Shown here piece after piece: positions 1 to 10,660 of a stretch of 23,151 bases of DNA. Numbering within the stretch: position 1 is the stretch's first letter; every line of letters begins with the position of its first letter. Origin of the DNA: Sphaerosporella brunnea (taxonomy: Eukaryota; Ascomycota; Pezizomycetes; Pezizales; Pyronemataceae); contig VXIS01000514.1 of NCBI GenBank assembly GCA_008704415.1, forward strand, positions 1 through 23,151, given 5' to 3'. A program made the translations under genes and the position numbers. The notes below the pieces were generated by a model. It was not told the DNA's origin, ran no database searches, and saw nothing but the letters and a program-made list of their open reading frames with translations.

Positions 1-643
1 GGTCAACTGCGGCCACCCGCTTCGGAGTTGGTTAGTTGGTTAGCGAACCGTCAAACATATGTAAGTAAGCACTTGTAGTTCCGCGCCGGACTTGGTATCC
101 ACTTCACTAAGTTCACTTCTGTCGTAGAGATCGCGCGCGTTTGTTTGTTGAGGTTGCAATTGTGGCTGTTTAGTGGAGTACTCCAGATGTATCTATGATA
201 TAACAAAGCACACGGCGCTTAAGAGCAGAATTCTCCTGCCAACAACACCAACCTGCCTACCCTGGAAATCCGTTACTACCAACCCCTGCCATCTCCGGTG
301 AAGTCGATACATACCGAGTCTGTCAGTGAGCAGCGCGCATCAATCTCCAAATACGAGTGTGTTGCGGGGGGCAAAAAACCATCTATGCCAGATGGTAAAA
401 GCTGCATGAACTTCCGGCAGCCACTAATTTTGGCCGCTCCATAGCTAGTGTTTGGTGTTGTTGCAGATCCGTCCCTAGGATGGATGAAGTGGGTGGATGC
501 CTTGCTTGCGCTTGCTTCTCACCGGAGGACGCGGAGAGCGGAGGGAATATGTATACCCCCATATCCCAGGCCCAGGTTAATCCTTCCTTCCTCCGGCTCC
601 TTCTCGCGTCAACGAAAAACGACAAGCACAGACAGAACACAAA
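1..643. other. Upstream region of the lectin gene, no gene seen
   Basis: I see no convincing coding sequence here. The last part is presumably promoter and 5' leader of the gene starting at 644, whose ATG lies in a favourable ACAAAATGGC context. The reading frames present have no recognisable protein character. Confidence 0.5.
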
Positions 644-2183
644 ATGGCGGTGACACCCCCGGCGACAGCAGCGGCAGAAGGTCTGGAGGTCGATACCACC
701 AATGCGTATTCCGGCCTGGAGGTCTACCGTGGTGCGGATAGTAACGACCTGCCGTCTACCTATTACGACGCTGGGACACCGAAGATGGCGGGGGAGGCAG
801 CGATGGCCGGAGGAGCGGTGGATCCGGCAATGAAACGGCCGTGGTGGAAACGGAAACTTGTGCTGGGGATTCTTGCGGCGGTTGCGGTTGCTGTGGTTGT
901 TGCAGTTGTGGTTGGCGCGGTGGTGGGGACCAGGAAGGAGGAGAATACCAAATCCGCCGGTGCCAGGTGAGAGCAAGCTCTTCCATGACTTTGTAGAGAA
1001 GAAGAAGAAAAAGCAGCAGGAGAGCTGATTCGGTGTGTCGTTCTTCCATAAGCTCGGGGGCCTCCAGCGGCGCCACCACCTCCGCAAATTCTACCGCCGC
1101 CATGAAATTCTCCGCCGACACGGCGCTGGCAGCTACCGGCAGCGGGAAACTGTTTTATCAAGCGGAAACGGGGCATCTGGTGATGCACGATTTTAACGCC
1201 AAGAACGACACCGTGCTGAACGTGGGAGTGGCGCCAAAGAATGGCACCAGTCTTGCGTGTGTGGAGTGGGATAACGGGAATCAAGTACTCCCCCTCCCTC
1301 GCCGAAGAAAGCCCCCCCCCGTTGACTGTGCTGCGATATAGTTGCGCCTGTACTACCTCTCCCCTGACAACATAATCCAAGAATACGCCTGGAAGAAGGA
1401 CAGCTGGTCCGTAGGAAAGCTGGCGCAGCTGGCCTTCCAAGCGCGCAGCGAAAGCCAGCTGGCGGCGCTGCGCTTTGTGAGCACTAACGAGTTGCGCCTG
1501 TACTACCAGCTCTCGAACTCGACGCTGCAGGAGCTGAGCTACAACCTCAATGCTACCAACAACGGTGCGCAGTGGGATCTGCTGCCGCAGGGCTCACAGA
1601 TGCCGCAGGCGTTGGCGGGCACGGGACTTGCGGCTGGGAACCTGGGCAGCGGGAATGGTCTGCGGCTTTATGTCCAGATGCAGGATTATACTCTGCACGA
1701 GTGGTGCTGGGGGTTGACGCTCAATGGTGGCCCTGTGACGACGCATTGGATGGAGTGTATGCCCCCGCTTCCTGCCTTTCTGGGTGTTAGTCTCGCTGAT
1801 GTGGGTGGGGTGTAGGCACACTGATGGGCCAAGTGTTGGCCAAGAAGCCGCGGCCAAAAGCTCGCACGCCGCTCGCCGCCGGGTTCTGGGACGTCAACGA
1901 CACCCCCGAGATCAAGCTGATCTACCAGACCGACGACGGCAACATCGTGGACGCCACGTGGCAGGACAACAAGAACTGGGTCGAGGAGCCGTTTCCGATG
2001 GGGAGTGCGGGGACGGTGTCGAAGTCCGGGAAGATGGCGGTTATGGTCAGCAACGGCCCCAATCAACTCGGCACCGCGTACTACATGGCCGATGACGGCG
2101 TGCGGGAAATGACCTGGCAGATCCCTGGTGGTCAGTGGAATGATACCAATCAGGGTGTGGTGGTTATGGCGAATGCGGCGTGA
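644..2183 (+). CDS. Membrane-anchored fucose-specific-lectin-like protein (AAL-type, PF07938-like), 4 exons
   Basis: Predicted exons are 644-966, 1020-1284, 1342-1783 and 1834-2183, giving 459 aa. Intron 1 (967-1019) and intron 2 (1285-1341) have GT-AG ends, branch-like TGAC/TTGAC sites and restore frame exactly. Intron 3 is less certain: 1784-1833 keeps the frame, and a 1801-1844 alternative also does. Residues 1-63 are a cytosolic tail, KRPWWKRK precedes one membrane helix (about 72-95, Val/Ala-rich), then a Ser/Thr-rich linker leads to the extracellular part. That part has six related repeats: GKLFYQAETG, LRLYYLSPDNIIQEYAW, LRLYYQLSNSTLQE, LRLYVQMQDYTLHEW, IKLIYQTDDGNIVDATW and GTAYYMADDGVREMTW. 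This matches the six-bladed propeller of Aleuria-type fucose lectins. The Arg/Glu/Trp set that binds fucose in that family is clearest in blades 2 and 4 and weak in blades 1, 5 and 6. The role is inferred: surface glycan binding or self-association. An N-terminal anchor is common in ascomycete members of this family. Confidence 0.85.
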
Positions 2184-3623
2184 GCGTGCGTGGAGGATCG
2201 TGCTGGGATTGTGTTTTTATATATACCCTGAGTAGATGGGCTTTTGTGTAGATATTTAATGAGCGGAGAACACTTGGAATTGATTCTGTAGAGCTCGCCG
2301 CTGAGTTTGCCCGCAAACTCTACCTCAATCTTATGCATGCGTCCCCAAATTCCACTGCGTCTCCAGAGGGGAATGCTGCGCTTGCAGACGCGTATGTATG
2401 TTTATGAAGCCTGAAATAAGAATTTGGGGTCCTAGGTCTGAGGTCTCCGAGTGCTTTCTGGTGCAGCAGCTAGCCGCCACTCCCGCAGTGTTGGAAGTGC
2501 CAAATAGACGTCGACACGCTATCTGATATGCAAGGTCCATTTCCATACAATTGGTAATGCAGGTGCATTCTGATTTGACCAGTACGAAGGGATAATAACT
2601 GCGTTTTTGAGATCCAGTATCCGCGTAGCGATTTGGAAGACTCGCTTTAAGTTTGCTGAAGCAGCTGCTGCTGGTTTTAATTGTATATCGCCACTTTGTG
2701 GCCGTGGAGTAAATGCACAGAAACTACCTTCTCGCCTCCCGGCCGAAGCCAGCTGTTGAGGCCTCCGTGTTGCCTTCCGGACTGCTCTGTGACCCGGGGT
2801 CAGCTCCCCTTCATGCCGCCTGTTTTGGCCTATGGATCTCCGTCTCTTCCAAGAAAGACGGTACTGTAGCCTATTGTGTTCATTCCATACGATCTGTGCG
2901 GCAGAGGTACTCCTCCGAAAGCACTTCTTCTCTGTCCACTGCTCTATCTCTGTAGCCTGGCCAAAGCGAGTGACATCGCGTGGCTGGCGCACGTTTAACC
3001 TGAGGAGATTTTGACGTCCGATCCTGAGAAACCGTCGCTACGGAGATCACCACTGAGGAGAGAGGGTAAAGCCACCACTGAGACCTGTGCATGGTGGTTC
3101 CTGTGGGTTATTCCTGACTTGCCCGGTTAAGCTTTCGCTAAACCACCAGCTACGTCATCAACACCCTCAAGCGAACGCTTAAAATACCCGTGATAACCGA
3201 ATCCGATCAGGGCTGCGGCTGCGTCATGCCTCCTCGCTCACTGTTGGGCAGCAGCTGGCGTCCACGTTGAAGACTCGACGACAACCCCGAGTTGAACAAG
3301 GAGCTCGAACAGCTTATGTAAATTTCCCCGGGTGTTTGCGCATGCTTGCTTGCTTGCTATTTGTGCCTTCCATTTGTTTGATCTCTTTCACTGGCACCAT
3401 TGGCTCCCAGTACTCGCACCCTCTGTTTACACCCTCCCCCCATCTCAACAACTACCCTCCCTCCTGCGACCTACCGCTTGCCCTCCCCTTACACCTGACA
3501 GCCCCATCGCTTAGATACATCCCTAAACTGCTAATTGTTTGCTCCCGCTGCTCTGTTGAAAGCGTTGAAGCTGACTTGCACTGAGCTCTACACACACCCG
3601 ACAATATCCCAGAAACCATTGAC
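2184..3623. other. Intergenic stretch, no supported gene
   Basis: About 1.4 kb without a convincing gene. Reading frames of up to 157 codons occur (for example 2519-2992, minus) but show no recognisable family, no repeated pattern and no splice architecture. The 3' part (about 3330-3600) is pyrimidine-rich, with CCCTCC/CTTT runs typical of fungal promoters, and probably drives the gene starting at 3624. Confidence 0.45.
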
Positions 3624-5285
3624 ATGGTAAGGCAGAAGACCGAGAAGAGCGTCATGCTCAAGAACAGGAGGTCCAGCGTAAGCGATAATCCTTTTACAGA
3701 GTCAACCCCACACTGCTAACAATACTGACGGAAAGCCACAGGCCCGCGCCGAGACTCCTGACGAAGAGCCGGAGGGGGATGATGAGATGGACTTCTCTGA
3801 TAGCTACTTTTCGTCTAGCGATTTCTCTGAGGGCGATGTACCCCACCGCCGCTATGGCCGCAAGTATAAGGCCAAAGTAATGGCGGTGATGGAGCCTAAG
3901 TTCGGCCGTATGGTCGACGACCAGGCGCCGGGTCTGGAACGCGGCCGTATCGAGAGGTTGTTTTGCATCATATACAGGAAGGCTTCTGATTACCGCACTT
4001 TGATGGAAAAGTCGGCGTTTGATCGCTACAGGCCGGGAGACGGCAGTTTCCACGAGCGGGTGCTTGATACCATCATGTAAGTCTCGATACACCTTTTTGA
4101 CAGCCAGAGATAGAAGCTAATCGATCTCAATAGCAAGTCGGTCTTCAAGAAAACCCTCTCTGAAGTCGCCGCCATCGACTACCCCGAGAGGAAACAGCTG
4201 GCAAGGGGTATGATCAACATGATGTGCAAGTACGTCTTCAGGAAGACCCGCAACCTGCGCGTCGTAAGTGCTTCCAATCCATTTCCACAGCAGCTGCTAA
4301 TGGCAAACAACAGAAGGAGCCCAAGCCGGAGAAGGAGGAAGAAATTCCTACCAGCGACGAAGAGTACTCCAGGACCACCGCCGTGAAACTCAGGAAACGC
4401 ACCAGTGAAGCCCTGGCGGGCGACGTCGAGAGGCCGCTCCATGTCAAGGCGCCGTCCCAGGCTTCGAGTGACGAAGAGGAGGCGGCGGAGGCCCAGGAAA
4501 AGCGTGGCCCGACCGTCCGTTACGTGGCAGTCACAAGCAACCCTAAGTCACGCCCTCTGACCACCACTGCTTCTCGTCCTTCATCCACCACTGCTTCTCG
4601 TCCTTCATCCACCACTGCTTCTCGTCCTTCATCCACCACCACCACCTCATCACCTTTTCCCACCACGACCTCATCACCTTTTCCCACCTCAACCTCGCGC
4701 TCCAAGTCCACCACCACATCGATTCCTAAGCACACTTCAAAGTTAGTACCGACTCCTCTCAAGTCAATCTTGAAAGTAGCTACTAAGTCAAGTCTCGGAG
4801 CAAAATCTAGCACGATGGACAGCAACAGCTCATCCCCTTCGTTCAAGCGCTCCCTCTCTCCTTCCGAGGAGAAGGTCAACAAGAAGCTGGCTCGCGCCGT
4901 GTCTATGACCAAGTCACCGAGTCCCCCGGCCAAGCGCGCCCGCAAGGCTGCGACCCCGCAGGCTGCTCCCCAGGCTGGCCAAGACCACAAGTTGGTGTGC
5001 CTCCCCAAGGAGGCCAAGCACCTCAAGAGCTCTCTCCAGGAGCAGGTCGCTACTAAGAGCTCCGAGAAGTTGGCCAAGGACCTCAAGCGCTCTCTCCAGG
5101 AGGAGCTCGCTACTGAGAGCTCCGAGAAGTTCGCCAAGGAGTGCGCTCTTCTCGAGCTCCAGCTGAAGAACCTCGCCAAGGCAGGAGAGGTCCTTGATCT
5201 CAAGCTCGAAATCCTGAAACTGTTGCTCGAGAAGGCCAAGTCCGGTGACTTCACCATGGCCGTGGTCAAGGAAGCCCTCAACTAA
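3624..5285 (+). CDS. Unrecognised, probably nuclear protein with Ser/Thr-rich repeats and C-terminal coiled coil, 4 exons
   Basis: Exons 3624-3677, 3742-4076, 4134-4263 and 4314-5285 give 496 aa. All three introns (64, 57 and 50 nt) have GTAAG donors, CTAAC/GCTAAT branch sites and AG acceptors, and joining them restores frame, so the model is strong. Residues about 19-45 are acidic (DEEPEGDDEMDFSDS). Residues about 50-170 look like a compact helical domain rich in charged and aromatic residues (RRYGRKYKAKVMAVMEPKFG, then IKSVFKKTLSEVAAIDYPE). Residues 256-322 are Thr/Ser/Pro-rich with tandem TTASRPSS units. Several Lys/Arg clusters (PPAKRARKAA) could be nuclear localisation signals. Residues 410-496 form a predicted amphipathic helix built on two near-identical 20-residue units (LKSSLQEQVATKSSEKLAKD type) followed by a Leu-rich segment. 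I do not recognise the family. A chromatin or DNA-associated role is only a guess from composition. Confidence 0.8.
4561..4691 (+). repeat. 24-bp in-frame tandem repeats in exon 4
   Basis: Three exact 24-bp units run 4561-4584, 4585-4608 and 4609-4632, encoding the TTASRPSS register. A second, different 24-bp unit is present twice at 4644-4667 and 4668-4691, encoding a TSSPFPTT-like register. Both periods are multiples of three, so copy-number change keeps the reading frame. Confidence 0.9.
5022..5141 (+). repeat. 60-bp tandem duplication encoding a coiled-coil unit
   Basis: 5022-5081 and 5082-5141 are near-identical copies, each starting CTCAAG. They encode two 20-residue units that differ at only a few positions (SSLQEQ/RSLQEE, ATKS/ATES, KLAKD/KFAKE). 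The unit lengthens the C-terminal helix of the host protein. Confidence 0.88.
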
Positions 5286-6023
5286 GCTTCTTCGACATAT
5301 TCTTCATCTGTCTCACTCACCACCAACCATCTAACGTTCTGGCTCGCATTGCATCGCTTTCCTGTCTGCTTGCTGTTTGTTTGTTGGTTGCATGGGTTGT
5401 TCTTTGTCACAGATGGGATGGATGGAGGGATATCGCGAAGGAGTTGTTTGGGCGTTTCCGTTTCGGAGAGGTTTTGTGGATGGGTTTTGTGTTTCTAGAT
5501 TCTGGTAGTCAGCGGACTCTTATGTCGCGTTGGCGTTGTGGGCGTCTGGGCATACAATAAAACCCGCTACTTCCTCGCTGATGATTGGTTTTTTTGCTTG
5601 CACATACGTGATCGTAGCTAACTGGAATTGCACTTTTTGCGCGCACGGCTTCATCAGCTTGTATCCAACCGCGGTTGCAGGCTGCTTCTTTGCTTATTTG
5701 CTTCTTCTTGAATCTTTGCTTCTTCTTGCTTCTTCCAAATGCCTTCATTTCTTTCTAGAAGCACACCTGCCGCGCGTGCTCACGCGGCCAAGTAAGTTAT
5801 CGAAAGTGAACAGTGCCCAACCCCCCCCCCCCCCCAGGGGATCCTGCAATAAAAAGATCGCACGTTCCTTTGCAGAACTAAAGCTATGGAAAACATTCTT
5901 GGCACGGAATTTTGGAGGGGAGGAGGTCGTTAGTGCTTCGGATCCTTTGAATGTGATGTGATGTGATGAGTGATGAATGGTGGGGAGGCGAGTGACCTTT
6001 TTGGTGGGAAGGTTTGAGTGAGG
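5286..6023. other. Intergenic, with a 15-C homopolymer and simple repeats
   Basis: This is the downstream region of the gene ending at 5285. It has CTTCTTG-type pyrimidine repeats around 5690-5745, a run of 15 C at 5821-5835, and a short GTGAT repeat around 5951-5968. A 143-codon frame crosses the region but has no recognisable protein character and includes the C tract, so I do not call it a gene. Confidence 0.5.
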
Positions 6024-6251
6024 CAGAAGTGCAGTCGTTTCCACTTCTCAACAGCACTCGGGAAAAGTAGAGTCTGTGCACGAAAAATGGAGTCAGTTGC
6101 CTGTTTTGTAGTTGACCATATACAATCAAGGCAGCGCCCCCCCAGCGCGTTGCCTGGATTGTATGGTCAACGACAAGACGGGAAGGAACGGCGTGCACAG
6201 ACTCTACTTTTCTCGAGCGCTGTTGAGAAGTGGAAACGACTGCACTTATGC
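6024..6251. mobile_element. 228-bp foldback (MITE-like) element, almost fully palindromic
   Basis: The left arm begins GCAGAAGTGCAGTCG and the right arm ends with its near-complement (CGACTGCACTTATGC). The outer 57 bp or so of the two arms differ at only about three positions, continuing through CCACTTCTCAACAGC and AAGTAGAGTCTGTGCACG. After a more diverged middle, the pairing resumes with GTTGACCATA...CAATC.AGGCA before a C-rich loop near 6136-6143. There is no coding capacity. I could not find a clear target-site duplication. A transcript of this region would form a long double-stranded hairpin. Confidence 0.75.
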
Positions 6252-6357
6252 AAACGACAGTCAGTCGCGGAAACATGAGCTGCGGACTTGGCTGCAAGAG
6301 ACAACAAAGCCTGAGGTGTAGATTAAGTTATGCTCCAAGCTTGTACTCGGCTACAGG

Positions 6358-6481
6358 CAAAAGTCGGGCACTCTTCCCGAAACGGTGGTGAGTCCGAGTG
6401 GCGTTCTACTCGTAGGCTGATTGGGGGAACCTGAGTGCTCTTTGATGATCAAAACACGTGCGGGAGACAAAAGTCGGGCAC
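6358..6481. repeat. Direct repeat of CAAAAGTCGGGCAC, 110 bp apart
   Basis: Exact 14-bp copies lie at 6358-6371 and 6468-6481. They sit just beyond the 3' end of the Tc1-type transposase fossil. Fungal Tc1/mariner ends often contain an AAAAGT-C-G-CAC-like sequence, so these may be decayed terminal or subterminal repeats. No inverted partner was found on the other side of the fossil. Confidence 0.5.
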
Positions 6482-6509
6482 CTTGTTTTCTATCTACTGT
6501 AATAATTAA

Positions 6510-6890
6510 TATGTTCCTATCTACTCTAATCTGGTAACGTTCTTCGGCGATCGCATCCCATACTTGTCGTAACACAAATCTGCGAGTCCTCTAGATTGCT
6601 CGCTCTGCCAGATATCTCTCCTAGCTCAGTCTCAATATCCGCGCCCACAAACATTCAATCGGGGGTTCGATTCGACGGGGGTTCCATTCGCTTTGGCAAC
6701 ACTGATAGATCTGGTAGCGTCTCGTTTGGCTTTGTTTTGACTAGGATGGGGTATGTTTACCTTCCGGACCGTGGGTCGGTTAATGTTTAGCCTGCGACCT
6801 ATTTCTGCCCATCCCATACCAAACGTGCTCACGCAAAAGTGTTATCTGTATACTCTCATCTCGAAGTCGTTTCCAAGTGCCGCTTGCCTC
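6510..6890 (-). pseudogene. Tc1/mariner-type transposase fossil (N-terminal HTH and C-terminal end retained)
   Basis: On the minus strand, WKRLRDESIQITLLREH (about 6880-6825) continues after a one-base frameshift as GMGWAEIGRRLNINRPTVRKV (about 6820-6755). Together they read as the N-terminal helix-turn-helix of Tc1-type fungal transposases (RDER.QI..LRE.GW...EIGR.L.I.R.TV). Further along, VLRQVWDAIAEERYQIRVD (6575-6510) resembles the C-terminal helix of the same family (W..I.EE....LV.SM). The DDE catalytic core that should separate the two is absent, so this is an internally deleted, frameshifted relic. The assignment rests on motif memory over short segments. Confidence 0.45.
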
Positions 6891-6959
6891 GTGCTGGCTC
6901 TCCGCGGGTGCCCTTCGACTTCGCGATTGTTCGACGGTTGTTGTGTATTGTGTTGTGTA

Positions 6960-9201
6960 TTGTGTGATGTGTACGCGAAGACAACAATGACAGACCCCCA
7001 CTACGCATCCCGGCCCTTACCCTGTCCGCCCCTTCCGGATGGCTATCTCACGGGTTATATATGATATCTTCTATCCTGCCGCGCAGATGTCTCGGCGACC
7101 GGAGCACCAAAATACGCACCAAAACACAACACAACCGCTTACGACCGGGGCTCAAAGGTTTGATATCTACCGCGAGGAACCTACTCCGATGCGTTCCGAT
7201 CGCAAACGAGCCAGGTATCACACTCACTCCACCCTATATGCAGGGGACCACACCTCGAAACGGGTGGACATCACAGCAAGCCCCCCCAAAATCCCCCGAG
7301 AGCCGGCCCTTATGATAAGCTTATTCGCCCGGCATTTCACACCACTCTCCGTTACTTGGAGTTGGGGGGTTATTGGTGGAATTCAATTTAGCTTTGTTTG
7401 GACTATACCCAAAATGGACACACTGCTGCCGTCCGATAGCCTCAACATGTCAGCTAAAGAGTGGAGTTTGGAGTGGGAAAAGACGGGACGCAACCGAGAT
7501 GGCCATATGTAGAGTACTTATTTCGGTTGTACATCCGTGAGTGAGTGACATCTCGTGCTGTGTGGTCAAGCTAAGAACATCATGAGAACCGGACTGACTC
7601 TGAAACCTGGGGAACAAAAGTTACCACAACTCGGCCCCTTTGTTTCCACTGCGATCGCCGAACTATGTACTCGACTTTATGAAGTAGGTAGTGTTTTCGG
7701 TCCTTCTTTCAGCAGTAGGTAACTCAGAAGTAGACGCACACGGCATGATCGCCACCAGATGTGGGGTATGTATTTCTATTTTCGGGAAGCGCGAAACACG
7801 CAATATGTGCAATAGGAAATGAGACGTGGCGATCTCCGAGGAGTTGGAACGTGGAGCGTGGAGTAGATAGATACTTGATAGCGTACTCCTACTGATCAGA
7901 ATCCAACAAACATTTGCGCATAAGAAGTAGCTGATATGCTGCAAGTGTTTCACCCGACCCCACGTGGACTCTATCGTTGATCGTGGCCTTTGTAAGCTCG
8001 CGCTGGTATGCATCGGATTTGCATCTAATCAATAGAAGTGCAGGCCCGATTTATGTATGTCGGAGGCTGTCAATCTTGACTCTGCTTTGCTGCGGGTCGC
8101 CGAGTTTCGAGACTCGACGATGCGGCCGAACAATGACCACCCGAACTCAAGAGAGCCCGATTCGGTGGATTCCTTCGTCGACAACTCCAGCGTTGCAGCC
8201 GTAATTGCCCACCCAGGTTCCCAATCGAGTTTATCTGTAATTCAGCAGAAAAGGAAAAAAACCCAACCCAACCCCTGACGGCGTGCAGGAACTAGTTGAT
8301 GATCCGAGCGAGACATCCTAGAAGGCGATTTTTCGAGAGCGAGACGAGATATGATGATGTTGTGCCGTCAAAAAGCAAAGGCTTCGCGAGTTGGAGCCTG
8401 TTTTATCTTGCAATGCAGGGACTGGTTGGTACTACATACCCGTTCGCTGAAGGGATCGGTCGGCGAACTGCTCGTCAGCTTTGCGAACCCCACAATATTA
8501 GCCACCCCCACATGCCTGGCGATTTTCATGACTCAATTGAATCCCACGAAATCCCACGACAAGAACCCACTCCTCCCCCCCGGGTTGAGGATATCGCTGT
8601 TCCAACCACCTGCCGCACGTGCTCAGGGTGATCTTAAACTGTGCTGGGTTTGGTGATCATAGCTGTAGCTGACTCAACTGTATGTTGATCCAGTATCAAA
8701 CGCTGTCATTCATGCAAGCAGCTCGTTGGGTCAACATCATCGCTCATCGCATATCCATCCCAAGTGCGCGAAAGCGATGAGGACGGCCGCGCCATACCTT
8801 CGGAACTCCTTGACCCACGCAGAGTGCCAGAACCCCTGTCCGCCCACGAGACTTCGATCCAACATCGCAGCTGCAGTCCGTGCTGAGGATCCAGGCGATC
8901 ACTTTAGGTGCGGGAGATCCACAACAAGCTAGACCAGTGGTAGTATTGATCAACGCCACATGAGAACCCCCCCCCCTCCCCCCCACCCACCCCAGTTCCC
9001 GTCGAAGTATTCACTTGAGCAGTTGCACAGAAAAAAATCTCCCAGAGGGTTGCTTCCAACTGCACCCCACACATGCAACCTGCAAAGCGCATAATCCGTC
9101 CAAATTCTATCGCCACAATGCCGCATGCACAGCTGGAGGTACAAGAACGCCGCTGCCGCCGGACTTTGGAAAAAAAAGCTCGGACGGTACATCCGTAACT
9201 A
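6960..9201. other. Long gene-poor stretch
   Basis: About 2.2 kb with no gene I can support. It has a GTGTATTGTGTTG-type microsatellite at about 6940-6970, C-rich tracts at about 8574-8581 and 8967-8990, and several reading frames of 60-157 codons (such as 7039-7512 and 8296-8631) with no family resemblance and no consistent splicing. The final 100-200 bp are presumably the promoter and leader of the receptor gene at 9202. Confidence 0.45.
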
Positions 9202-10660
9202 ATGGATCCGGCTTTCATCTCCAGCCTTCAGGCAGAGTCGTGGGCGCTGTATGGCGTTGCCATTTTCATTTATGGTTTGCGGCTGTAAGTTCGAGGCTTT
9301 CCTTACCTAACTTCTATGCAGAAGGGCTGACTGATGAGGGGAATAGATTCACCCGTATCTACTATAATGGATTCCGGCAAGGCATGCAGAGTGATGAGAT
9401 CTTTATGTTGTTGGCGATGGTAACATTATAACCCGAGAGCCGACTTCGTGCAAATACTCATACTGAATCCGTTAACTCAGTTGGCGTACACAACTCTGAT
9501 CGTCTCCCTGAACATGATCGTAGTCGGCGGCGGCAGCAACCTCTTCCGCCCAGAGGAATTCGCAACATTTACGCCCCTCAACATCAAAGAGCGGATCAAA
9601 GGCAGCAAGCTCGTGATAGTCTCCGAGCAAGCAATGCTGATAACTATCTGGGCTGTGAAAACCTGCATGCTCATCTTCTACTCACGGTTAACAAGCGGGC
9701 TACATGCGCGCCGTGCTGTGAAGGCGCTCGCAATATATGTGGTTATGGGGTTTATAGCCTGCGAACTTACGTTCTTTTTTGCGTGCCGGCCGTTCAAGGG
9801 ATATTGGGCAGTGCCGCCGCCGGATCGTAAACCTCCCCTTCAACTTTTTCTCTCCATTGGGGAATACATGGCTGATGTTTTTTTGTTTGCTATAGCACAA
9901 TGCGCAACCCTGGTACACTACGCAACCGTCAATGCCATCTTCAACATCAGCTCGGACGTAGTGATGATGTTCATCCCGATGCCGCTTCTGATCGCGTCCA
10001 AGCTTCCCATGAAGCAAAAAGTTGCGATCTGCACCATCTTCATGCTGGGCGTCTTCGTCATCATCGCCGCAATCTTGACCAAGGTCCCTCTCCCCTTCCC
10101 CCTAAAACGCTCAAACTAACATCTCAACAATGCATCAGATCTTCAACCTGTCCAATATATATAGCCCCGTCTACATGAAATGGTACATCCGCGAGTCCTC
10201 GACCTCGATCTACGTCTCCAACATCCCGTTGATCTGGCCATTGCTCCGCCGTATCGTTCCAGGCCTGGCATCCAGCATTTCCTCCTCCGCGGCCCGGAGC
10301 CGGTTGGGATACTCCCCCCACGGCGCCTCCGCCGGCGCAACCAAACTCAAGTCCACCGCCACCGAAATAGAGATGAAACGCCCCGCGCGCCTAAAAAAAA
10401 GCAGCTGGGACAGCGGCGACAGCCAGGAGCAGATCGTGACAGTAGAAGACGGAGTCATCCGCCAGGAAGTCACCGTTACCATCGAGAGCGAGAAAAGGAG
10501 CGGGTGGGAGAATTGTACCACTGGCAATGGGTTTGTGACGGATGGGGGGTTGGGGGAGTATACTATTAGCATCCAGAGCGGCGGCGCGCATGGCAGCGGC
10601 GGCGGCGGGAATAAGGAGGCGGGAGGGAAAAATAATCATCATCACCATGGAAGGCTGTAA
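9202..10660 (+). CDS. PTH11-like integral membrane protein with fungal rhodopsin domain (PF20684-like), 5 exons
   Basis: Exons 9202-9284, 9347-9419, 9481-9826, 9896-10083 and 10139-10660 give 403 aa. All four introns (62, 61, 69 and 55 nt) are GT-AG with CTGAC/TTAAC/CTGAT/CTAAC branch sites and restore frame. The third leaves a continuous reading frame if retained, but removing it gives the expected PPPDPQCATL. The start MDPAFISSLQAESWALYGVA leads directly into helix 1. About seven hydrophobic helices follow, with the family hallmarks RxYYNGFRQGMQSDE after helix 1, ACRPFKGYW, the paired Cys in PDPQC, FNISSDVVMMFIPMPLL, and a conserved IYSPVYMKWYIRESSTSIYVSNIPLIWPLLRR loop. The C-terminal 130 residues are a polar cytosolic tail rich in Ser, Gly and charged residues, ending in a His run. 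The family is plasma-membrane and includes the surface-sensing PTH11; the ligand is unknown. Confidence 0.9.

Noticed and set aside
448..741. 97-codon plus-strand frame overlapping the start of the lectin gene
   Set aside because: It overlaps the better-supported frame from 644, has no family resemblance and no domain features.
2519..2992. 157-codon minus-strand frame
   Set aside because: No recognisable motif, random-looking composition and no supporting signals.
4520..5281. 253-codon minus-strand frame opposite exon 4 of the repeat-rich gene
   Set aside because: It is the antisense of the Ser/Lys/Glu-rich coding repeats. The plus-strand gene has consistent introns and an upstream start.
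5530..5961. 143-codon plus-strand frame with a hydrophobic beginning
   Set aside because: It crosses the 15-C run and pyrimidine repeats, and shows no conserved motif or splice context. It is probably chance in a low-stop region.
6615..6680. TAGCTCAGT followed by GGTTCGATTCG, resembling tRNA A and B boxes
   Set aside because: The D-loop lacks GG, the arms do not pair, and the segment lies inside the Tc1 transposase fossil.
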